DNA of 18,641 bases, taken from NCBI GenBank assembly GCA_040509495.1, contig JBEVKW010000359.1:1-18641 (forward strand). Direction: 5' to 3'. The notes under the pieces were generated by a model that did no database searches, was not told the origin of the DNA, and saw nothing but the letters and a program-made list of their open reading frames with translations. Positions 1-5,598 of the stretch are shown piece by piece. The translations under genes and the position numbers were made by a program. Numbering within the stretch: position 1 is the stretch's first letter; each line of letters begins with the position of its first letter. This DNA is from Terrimonas_A sp040509495. Lineage in GTDB: Bacteria > Bacteroidota > Bacteroidia > Chitinophagales > Chitinophagaceae.

Positions 1-40
1 AGAATGCAGCTCAGATAGACGTAAAAAAGTGTCATAATAC

Positions 41-412
41 TTAAGGATTCAGACGACCATCATTAAAAGGATCTGCAGGATCGCCCGGGTCGCCTGGATC
101 ACCCGGATCCTGTTCCTCTCCGGGTTCAGTTGCCAGGGAGGGATCGGTCGTCCTTGCAGGTTTGCCATTTTTATAAGGCCATAAAACTAAGGAAGTTCTG
201 CCCGCATTCGGGTCTCCTGCGGGATAATCACCCATAAAAATCCGGATCTCGTCGGCAATGGGCGTCATCTTGTTAAGCCATGCCATTAGCTCCGTTAAGG
301 TAAACGACACTGACTGGGTTTGATCTTTCATGTCGACTCCAAGAGTTGACATATAGGTGTCATAAGTTTTGATCATCGCATTGGCTTGCGATACAGGAAT
401 TGGTTTAGACAT
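41..412 (-). CDS. Hypothetical protein with Gly-Asp-Pro repeat tail
   Basis: I do not recognise the family and assign no function. The 123-residue product has no signal peptide and no membrane segment. Residues 1-90 look like a compact soluble domain with a central stretch (about 55-82) that reads IRIFMGDYPAGDP followed by NAGRTSLVLWPYKNGKP. From about residue 96 the protein is an acidic low-complexity tail: DPGDPGDPGDPADP at 102-115, encoded by near-identical GGATC/CCGGG units, so the tail could vary in length between strains. The ATG at 410-412 is the first start after an upstream region with a plausible promoter on the same strand (440-470). It is transcribed away from the LptF-like gene. 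That the ORF is real is supported by its non-random composition and the promoter; the role is unknown. Confidence 0.7.
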   Translation of the reverse strand: MSKPIPVSQANAMIKTYDTYMSTLGVDMKDQTQSVSFTLTELMAWLNKMTPIADEIRIFMGDYPAGDPNAGRTSLVLWPYKNGKPARTTDPSLATEPGEEQDPGDPGDPGDPADPFNDGRLNP

Positions 413-439
413 AAGTAGAAGAATTAGTGATTTGTGCAG

Positions 440-470
440 CCAAGATATAACACGATCATTTAATTACAAT
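440..470 (-). promoter_or_regulatory. Putative Bacteroidetes promoter for the 41-412 gene
   Basis: On the minus strand ATTG (467-470) is followed after 19 bases by TATCTTGG (440-447), one mismatch from the phylum's -7 consensus TAnnTTTG. The predicted start of transcription would lie about 20-25 bases before the ATG at 412. This is consensus matching by eye only. Confidence 0.4.
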
Positions 471-520
471 GCGTTGATTGTGAGAGGGGTGAATAAACGG
501 TGGGCTATACCGTGAAAACA

Positions 521-590
521 CGGGTACAAAAAAGGGTTTAAAACCTCTTGTCTCGCGAGCCGCGGTTTTGAACCTTTGTAGCAAGTCCCG
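521..590. repeat. Imperfect inverted repeat
   Basis: CGGGTACAAA at 521-530, continuing to AAAACC at 540-545, pairs with GGTTTTGAACC (564-574), TTTGTA (575-580) and CCCG (587-590), with small bulges. The loop contains the palindrome TCTCGCGA at 551-558. It could be a structured RNA element, a protein-binding palindrome or a remnant of a mobile repeat; the sequence alone does not decide. Confidence 0.4.
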
Positions 591-658
591 GTATTTCCAT
601 TAACCATAGAACCTTATTCTAATTTTCGCTTTTTTGAGGGACTGATTCCGGACAACTT

Positions 659-705
659 AAAACCTGTCGATGTGTCTACAAGCCACCGACAGGTTTTCCT
701 TTTTC
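659..705 (+). terminator. Orphan terminator-like hairpin
   Basis: AAAACCTGTCG (659-669) and CGACAGGTTTT (687-697) are perfect complements around a 17-base loop, followed by CCTTTTT. It has the form of an intrinsic terminator for plus-strand transcription, but no plus-strand gene lies upstream of it in the window. It may end a small RNA, or sit in the leader of the LptF-like gene. Confidence 0.4.
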
Positions 706-898
706 CAAAGGAAAAAAGAAGCGAAAAACGAAAACGAGGTATAGCAACCAATCCATCTCCCCATCCTCTTTATCCCCCAACACTCCCTGTCCTCTTCGTT
801 TTTTAACGGTTTTTTCCTTTTTTATTCAGTTACTTCGCATCCGGTTCGATTGGCAGATTCCTGCCATAAACTTTAACCCCTAAACATTCAAACTCCTC

Positions 899-1996
899 TT
901 GGGCAAGCTCGACTGGTACATACTGAAGAAGTTCCTGGTTACCTTTTTCTTTTGCATGATGTTATTTCTCGTGGTGGCGGTGGCCGTGGATACCAGCGAG
1001 AAGACGGATGATTTCGTAAAGAGCGGACTGACCAGTTCCCAGATCATTACCCAGTATTATTTTGGATTTGTGCCCCATATATGGGGGTTGCTGTTTCCAT
1101 TGTTTGTTTTTATCGCGGTCATCTTTTTTACGAGCAAGATGGCCACCCGCTCAGAGATCATTGCGATCCTGGCAAGTGGTACCAGTTATAACCGGATGCT
1201 GCGCCCGTATATCGTTGGAGGATTGTTACTCGGCACCATTCTCTGGTTCGGCAACAGGTACCTGATCCCAAAGGCTAATGGGATCATGAGCAGTTTTAAA
1301 TCGGTATACATCGATCGCAGTGATCCTACAAAGAATCAGCAGAACAGCAGTTGTTTCAATTGTTTTTACCGCCGGATAGATCAGAATACTTATATCGGTA
1401 TTAAGAATTACGACACCGCAAGCAAATCCGCACAGGGCTTTTTTATGGAACGCGTGCGCGATAACAAAGTGGTCTATAACCTTCGGTCAGGTTACATTCA
1501 GTGGGACCAGGCAGAGAAGAAATGGAAACTGCAGAATGCAGTGGAGCGGACGGTGGACAGCCTGGGCGAAAAAGCCGTCGAACATGCATCGATGACCATC
1601 ACTATCAGTTTGAAGCCGGACGAACTTCGGAAGGACGATTACCTGAAAGATAAACTTGCTACTCCTCAGCTGGTAAGTTTTATTGAACAGGAAAAGTTGC
1701 GCGGAACAGAGGGGCTGAGTGCATTGGAGGTAGAGCGATACAGGCGAACAGCTACTCCTGCGGCGGTATTACTGCTTACCCTCATCGGTGCGGTGATTGC
1801 CAGTCGAAAGACCCGTGGAGGCAGTGGTATGCACCTTGCGATCGGGATCGTTATCGGCGCACTCTTTATCATGTCAGACCGCTTCTCGACCGTATTTGCC
1901 ACCAAAAGCGATCTGCATCCATTGCTGGCCGCCTGGATCCCGAATATCGTGTTTTCGTTTGTTGCACTGAGGTTGTACTGGAAAACGCCGAAGTGA
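899..1996 (+). CDS. LptF/LptG (YjgP/YjgQ) family permease
   Basis: This is a membrane subunit of the lipopolysaccharide transport ABC complex, which with LptB extracts LPS from the inner membrane and passes it to the periplasmic bridge. The 365-residue product has the family layout: three N-terminal membrane segments (about 10-30, 58-78, 104-122), a periplasmic beta-jellyroll domain (about 130-275), and three C-terminal segments (about 287-301, 309-328, 340-360). The opening residues GKLDWYILKKF are typical of Bacteroidetes members. A Cys pair (C152, C155) lies early in the periplasmic domain. The only start compatible with that N-terminus is TTG at 899: an in-frame TAA lies at 881-883 and there is no ATG or GTG between. 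No Shine-Dalgarno sequence is visible. The sequence does not distinguish LptF from LptG. It is a single gene with no same-strand partner nearby. Confidence 0.9.
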   Translation: MGKLDWYILKKFLVTFFFCMMLFLVVAVAVDTSEKTDDFVKSGLTSSQIITQYYFGFVPHIWGLLFPLFVFIAVIFFTSKMATRSEIIAILASGTSYNRMLRPYIVGGLLLGTILWFGNRYLIPKANGIMSSFKSVYIDRSDPTKNQQNSSCFNCFYRRIDQNTYIGIKNYDTASKSAQGFFMERVRDNKVVYNLRSGYIQWDQAEKKWKLQNAVERTVDSLGEKAVEHASMTITISLKPDELRKDDYLKDKLATPQLVSFIEQEKLRGTEGLSALEVERYRRTATPAAVLLLTLIGAVIASRKTRGGSGMHLAIGIVIGALFIMSDRFSTVFATKSDLHPLLAAWIPNIVFSFVALRLYWKTPK

Positions 1997-2315
1997 AAAA
2001 GAAGGCGACTGCTCCATGGTTATGTTCGATGGTCGAATGTAGCGACAGTCATTCCTGCCCGGGCTGGCCGACCCGCTTTCCGGAATTCACTTATCCTTTC
2101 CTCCGCTTTTCCGTTGTATGCCCGGTCTTCGGCTATCGGTCATTGATCATCTGCTTTCCCCCGCAGCCCTTACCCCATCTACATTAGAACTACATTAGCC
2201 GTATTATGATGTTTGTGTAAAATGAGTAACATTATTCTCCAAAATGTTTGTTCTGGCAGAGGTCATTAACTACCTTTAGCCCTTCAACATTTTTGTGATT
2301 TTTAAACGATCTGTC
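1997..2315. other. Intergenic region before citrate synthase
   Basis: No credible gene. A 64-codon GTG-initiated frame at 1993-2187 has atypical, Cys/Pro-rich composition and is rejected. The only supported element is the promoter-like pair at 2247-2278. No clear terminator for the LptF-like gene was found. Confidence 0.5.
2247..2278 (+). promoter_or_regulatory. Putative Bacteroidetes promoter of the citrate synthase gene
   Basis: TTTG (2247-2250), then 20 bases, then TACCTTTA (2271-2278). This fits the TTTG / TAnnTTTG consensus with one mismatch and the usual 19-21 base spacing. Transcription would start near 2285, upstream of the chosen ATG at 2316. Confidence 0.6.
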
Positions 2316-3641
2316 ATGGGAGTAATTAAAGATAGGTTCAAAGCAAAAGCTGATCAGCTGGGTGTAGAAATCAAAGATTTGCTCAAGGAACACGGTAGTA
2401 AAGTGATTGGAGAAGTGCAGTTGTCGCAGATATACCAGGGTATGCGCGGGATGACTGGCCTTGTGTCGGAAACATCATTGCTGGATGCGCAGGATGGTAT
2501 CCGTTTCAGGGGGTATTCTATCCCTGAACTCAGAGAAAAACTGCCAAAAGCGCCGGGAGGTTCAGAGCCCCTGCCTGAAGGTTTGTTTTACCTGATGCTG
2601 ATTGGAGAATTGCCTACAGAAGAGGATGTGCAGCATGTAACAGCTGTATTGCAACGCCGCAGTCATGTTCCTAACCACGTTTTTCATACGATTGAAGCCC
2701 TGCCTTTAAATACGCATCCAATGACACAATTTGTGGTGGGTGTAATGGCATTGCAGACAGAAAGCCAGTTTTCCAAGAAGTATGCTCAGGGTATGAGCAA
2801 GAAAGATTACTGGGAAGCTGTCTTCGATGATTCAATGGATCTGATCGCCAGGTTGCCCCGCGTTGCGGCTTATATCTATCGCCGTAAATATAAATTCGGT
2901 GAACATATTCAGCCGAATGGATTGCTCGACTGGGCAGGCAACTTCGCTCATATGCTCGGTTTTGAAGACGATACATTCAAAGAACTGATGCGGATGTATA
3001 TGACGATCCACGCTGATCACGAAGGTGGCAACGTGTCTGCACATACAACACACCTTGTAGGTTCCGCTCTTGCCGATCCTTATCTCAGCTTTGCAGCCGG
3101 GATGAACGGCCTTGCGGGTCCATTGCATGGTCTGGCTAACCAGGAAGTGGTTAAATGGATCTTTGAGATGCAGGCTGAACTGAATACAGATTCACCCACC
3201 AAAGAGCAGATTGAAGAGTATGTGAAAAAAACACTGACCGCAGGTAAAGTAGTTCCGGGTTATGGTCATGCTGTATTACGTAAAACCGATCCACGCTTTA
3301 CGGCGCAGATGGAATTCGGAAAGAAACATATGCCCGACGATAAACTGGTCAATACAGTTTGGAATATCTATGAAGTAGTGCCTCCAATCCTTCAATCATT
3401 AGGCAAGATCAAAAACCCCTGGCCAAATGTAGATGCGCATAGCGGGTCATTGCTTGTTGGTGTTGGTATGAAAGAATATGAATACTACACTGTACTGTTC
3501 GGCGTAAGCCGCGCACTGGGTGTACTGGCCAGCCTTTGCTGGGACAGGGCGCTTGGTTTCGCGATCGAAAGACCGAAATCAGTTACTACTGACCTGGTTA
3601 AAAAATGGCTTAAAGGAGAAGAGCAGATATGGGGAGAATAA
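2316..3641 (+). CDS. gltA: Citrate synthase, eukaryote-like type
   Basis: It condenses acetyl-CoA with oxaloacetate to citrate, the entry step of the TCA cycle, in the cytoplasm. The 441-residue product carries the catalytic triad at positions almost the same as in the pig enzyme (H274, H320, D375): H271 in GLAGPLHGLANQEVV, H318 in GYGHAVLRKTDPR (the family signature) and D373 in NVDAHSGSLL. Overall length and motif wording resemble mitochondrial-type enzymes rather than the allosteric E. coli hexamer, as is usual in Bacteroidetes. ATG 2316 was chosen over the in-frame GTG at 2295 because homologous N-termini begin near VIKDRFKAKAD and the promoter predicts a start close to 2285. A strong terminator follows 22 bases after the stop, so the gene is monocistronic. 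Confidence 0.96.
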   Translation: MGVIKDRFKAKADQLGVEIKDLLKEHGSKVIGEVQLSQIYQGMRGMTGLVSETSLLDAQDGIRFRGYSIPELREKLPKAPGGSEPLPEGLFYLMLIGELPTEEDVQHVTAVLQRRSHVPNHVFHTIEALPLNTHPMTQFVVGVMALQTESQFSKKYAQGMSKKDYWEAVFDDSMDLIARLPRVAAYIYRRKYKFGEHIQPNGLLDWAGNFAHMLGFEDDTFKELMRMYMTIHADHEGGNVSAHTTHLVGSALADPYLSFAAGMNGLAGPLHGLANQEVVKWIFEMQAELNTDSPTKEQIEEYVKKTLTAGKVVPGYGHAVLRKTDPRFTAQMEFGKKHMPDDKLVNTVWNIYEVVPPILQSLGKIKNPWPNVDAHSGSLLVGVGMKEYEYYTVLFGVSRALGVLASLCWDRALGFAIERPKSVTTDLVKKWLKGEEQIWGE

Positions 3642-3663
3642 GCCCCATCTGGTACGATATAAG

Positions 3664-3695
3664 AACCCTGGCTTTAAGCCGGGGTTTTTTGTTTT
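3664..3695 (+). terminator. Rho-independent terminator of citrate synthase
   Basis: AACCCTGGCT (3664-3673) pairs with AGCCGGGGTT (3677-3686), with one T-G wobble, around a 3-base loop. It is followed by a T-rich tail. Confidence 0.9.
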
Positions 3696-3945
3696 AAAAA
3701 TACCTGTGCCCGATCCACTACCCGTTGCCCGTTGAGGATTGTCAGGATACATCGCTAAAAAACACCTAACCAGAAGCTTGAATAGTAACAGGTCGCGATA
3801 ACCAACTTTTTTAAGTATTGCCAACCGGTCGGCGATCAACAGTCAGCAGGTAGCGGTCCATAGACAACGATGAATGCTTCTGGTATGGTTTTTTATAAGT
3901 TAACATCAGATGACATTCATTCCTTAACTCTTAAAAACATAGATT

Positions 3946-4203
3946 ATGACAACCAAGAACAAAGTATTGTTAGGTATCCTCGGAGCTGCGGCTGCTGGTG
4001 TAGTCATCGGTTTGCTGATTGCTCCTGAAAAAGGAAGTGATACTCGCAAGAAAATTAAAGATACAGCTGGCGATTGGGCCGATAGCCTTGGTCATCTTTG
4101 GAACAAAGGCAAAAAAATGGCAGAAGACGGCATTGACGAAGCAAAAGAAAAAGGCCGTCAGGTGAAAAATGCCGGAGAGAAGCTGAAAGAGAACTTCAGC
4201 TAA
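3946..4203 (+). CDS. YtxH-domain small membrane protein
   Basis: This 85-residue protein has one N-terminal membrane segment or glycine-zipper-like helix (about residues 6-26, rich in Ala, Gly and Val). It is followed by a charged helical tail of Lys, Asp and Glu with repeats such as AGDWADSL, EKGRQVKNA and EKLKENF, which suggests an LEA-like amphipathic helix. This is the usual YtxH layout. Family members are linked to general or envelope stress, but their molecular role is not established. The ATG follows an A-rich leader without a Shine-Dalgarno sequence. It heads a cluster with the two genes below; a hairpin in the 64-base gap probably lets only part of the transcription through. Confidence 0.85.
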   Translation: MTTKNKVLLGILGAAAAGVVIGLLIAPEKGSDTRKKIKDTAGDWADSLGHLWNKGKKMAEDGIDEAKEKGRQVKNAGEKLKENFS

Positions 4204-4213
4204 ATAGTAGTCG

Positions 4214-4258
4214 ACAGGCGAATAAGCCCAATGGGCCTTTTTCGCCTGTTTACTTTTT
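4214..4258 (+). terminator. Hairpin terminator or attenuator after the YtxH gene
   Basis: ACAGGCGAA (4214-4222) pairs with TTCGCCTGT (4241-4249). An inner GCCC/GGGC stem (4226-4229 with 4233-4236) extends it, and TTTACTTTTTC follows. Since the next two genes are same-strand and close, it may act as a partial terminator. Confidence 0.7.
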
Positions 4259-4267
4259 CGAACTTAA

Positions 4268-4621
4268 ATGTTACCACTAATGGACGAATTAAAGGAAAAA
4301 ACCGCCGACCTGGTCGATCACGTAGAAGATATCGCAGACACCTTTTACAGGCTAACCGTCGTTAATGTAACGCAGAAAGCAACGAATGTTGCATCCGGAG
4401 CGATCACCATGATAGTGGTGACCATTATTGGCTTTTGTGTGCTGCTCTTTTTGGGAGTGGCATTATCGTTTTGGCTGGGTGACCTGATCGAAAGCAGGTC
4501 TGGTGGTTTCTTATTAGGCAGTGCTTGCTTTCTGCTTGTACTTTTTATACTGATTGCGTTGCGCAAAAAGATTGTTTTCCCATTGATACGAAATCTAATT
4601 ATCAGCAAAGTGTATGACTAA
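4268..4621 (+). CDS. Holin-superfamily-like two-TM membrane protein
   Basis: The 117-residue product has an N-terminal charged helix (ELKEKTADLVDHVEDIADT), two strong membrane segments (about 46-70 and 80-98) and a basic end (ALRKKIVFPLIRNL). This matches chromosomal proteins annotated as 'phage holin family' that accompany YtxH proteins in Bacteroidetes. There is no sign of a prophage here, so a lytic function is unlikely; a role in envelope maintenance is inferred only. ATG 4268 is used; ATG 4280 (MDELKEK) is an equally good start. The stop overlaps the next gene by 8 bases, which indicates translational coupling. Confidence 0.8.
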   Translation: MLPLMDELKEKTADLVDHVEDIADTFYRLTVVNVTQKATNVASGAITMIVVTIIGFCVLLFLGVALSFWLGDLIESRSGGFLLGSACFLLVLFILIALRKKIVFPLIRNLIISKVYD

Positions 4622-5102
4622 GACTTCTACTACTATCCGCACATACAACGATCTCCTTACAGAAAAGGAGCGTTTGAAAGCTTTGTTACAGGCGCAAAAG
4701 CAGGTGTTGCGCCAGGACGTCGAAGATATCAAAGCTGAATTACAGCCCGTGAAGCATGCTATTTCCGTTGTAGGAAAGTTCACTACGCGTGACAAGAGTA
4801 ACCCGCTGCTCACCAGTGCAACAGAAAGTATCATAGATCTGGTGGTGAAACGTATGTTACTTGCGCGTACAGGCTGGCTGACGAAGCTCGTTGTGCCATT
4901 CCTGATGAAAAATGTTTCTTCGCATTTAGTGAATGCGAACCAGGGAAAGATCTTCTCCAAGCTGTTTTCTTTTCTCGGTAAAAAGAAAACTGACGATATA
5001 GATACGGATGAATTTGAACAGGGTGAGCCTGTTGCGCCGGTCCGCCCGCGCCGCAGTGGCAAACCAGAGCCTGAAGAGCCGGTTGAAGAACGGGCAGTTT
5101 AG
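4614..5102 (+). CDS. Hypothetical coiled-coil protein coupled to the holin-like gene
   Basis: The family is not recognised beyond its position in this cluster. The 162-residue product starts with a probable coiled coil (about residues 10-50, LLTEKERLKALLQAQKQVLR). A central segment with amphipathic or weakly hydrophobic helices follows (about 70-105, with LVVPFLMKNV), then an acidic, Pro-rich tail ending in PEPEEPVEE. There is no signal peptide. It starts inside the preceding gene and shares its transcript. The arrangement of YtxH, two-TM and coiled-coil proteins suggests a peripheral partner of the membrane protein, but this is inference. Confidence 0.8.
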   Translation: MTKTSTTIRTYNDLLTEKERLKALLQAQKQVLRQDVEDIKAELQPVKHAISVVGKFTTRDKSNPLLTSATESIIDLVVKRMLLARTGWLTKLVVPFLMKNVSSHLVNANQGKIFSKLFSFLGKKKTDDIDTDEFEQGEPVAPVRPRRSGKPEPEEPVEERAV

Positions 5103-5153
5103 GCAGATACAGGGCAAATTTCCCCAGGGCTTTTTTTGAATACGCGAAATCCC

Positions 5154-5161
5154 TATTTTTG
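5154..5161 (+). promoter_or_regulatory. Putative -7 element of the tRNA gene
   Basis: TATTTTTG matches TAnnTTTG exactly and ends 9 bases before the mature tRNA. A TTTG at 5135-5138 is only 15 bases upstream, shorter than the usual spacing, so the -33 element is uncertain. Confidence 0.45.
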
Positions 5162-5170
5162 CGTCCCGCC

Positions 5171-5243
5171 GGGGAATTAGCTCAGTTGGTAGAGCGCTAG
5201 CATGGCATGTTAGAGGTCATCGGTTCGAACCCGATATTCTCCA
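5171..5243 (+). tRNA. tRNA-Ala (anticodon GGC)
   Basis: A complete 73-base cloverleaf. The acceptor stem is GGGGAAT with ATTCTCC (one G-T wobble), followed by discriminator A. The D-arm is GCTC/GAGC. The anticodon stem is CTAGC/GTTAG with loop ATGGCAT, giving GGC at 5204-5206. The T-arm is ATCGG-TTCGAAC-CCGAT. The 3' CCA is not encoded. It reads Ala codons GCC and GCU. Confidence 0.97.
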
Positions 5244-5254
5244 CTGGATAAAGT

Positions 5255-5306
5255 AAAAAGTCAAAAGTAAAAATTCAAAACCTGGATTGTTGCTTTTGGC
5301 TTTTTT
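5255..5306 (+). terminator. Terminator-like hairpin after tRNA-Ala
   Basis: AAAAAGTCAAAAGT (5255-5268) pairs over 14 positions with GCTTTTGGCTTTTT (5292-5305), including two G-T wobbles. The loop is 23 bases and a T run follows. The stem is A/T-rich, so its strength is uncertain, but it lies 12 bases after the tRNA. Confidence 0.55.
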
Positions 5307-5598
5307 GTTAGATGAAACTGAAACGTCTTTTTTACATTTTGCGAATGAAAACTCCAAACGGCTTGGGGCATCAGTTGGAACATTAAGCGGGCTGGCCGTC
5401 CAACATCGCTATTCTGCGGCCGTGGCAGATATGATTCCTTTGCATTTCCCGGAAAGCCTCGGGATCGTTTTCAAAGGAAATGGAAAAGGCTCCAAGAGAA
5501 AGAATGACGTGGCGATCATTATAGCCTGTATACGCCTGTTTCGGCGATAAAGGTAAAGTCAAATAAAGGCGGGCTTTTCCAACCTCAAGGAAGTAAAA
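5307..5598. other. Gene-poor stretch with a stop-free antiparallel frame pair
   Basis: I recognise no gene here. One plus-strand frame is open to 5550. The codon-aligned minus-strand frame is open from just after the rhamnosidase stop (5599) down to about 5390, and reads like a protein tail (for example QAYTGYNDRHVILSLGAF). Neither has a good start codon or promoter. It may be a decayed gene fragment, a repeated intergenic element or chance. Confidence 0.3.

Larger units (their letters stand above)
413..898. other. Divergent intergenic region with inverted repeats
   Basis: These 486 bases separate two divergently transcribed genes. No convincing ORF is present. Apart from a promoter for the leftward gene, the region holds an imperfect inverted repeat at 521-590 and a perfect 11-bp hairpin at 659-697 nested inside a second arm pair (623-635 with 712-727). 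From about 740 to 898 it is C/T-rich and I see no structure in it. Because both flanking genes point away, these hairpins cannot be their terminators. Confidence 0.6.

Noticed and set aside
1993..2187. 64-codon GTG frame overlapping the LptF stop
   Set aside because: Cys/Pro-rich, random-looking composition; no recognisable domain, and its start overlaps the LptF stop only by chance GTGA.
4268..4621. Holin-like gene as a sign of a prophage
   Set aside because: No phage structural, lysin or integrase genes nearby; the YtxH context is chromosomal.
5171..5243. tRNA-Ala as an integration site of a mobile island
   Set aside because: No integrase gene and no direct repeat of the tRNA 3' end was seen within the window.
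5287..5550. 87-codon plus-strand frame after the tRNA as a gene
   Set aside because: Starts with TTG inside a terminator-like hairpin, no promoter, and its codon-aligned antisense frame is equally open.
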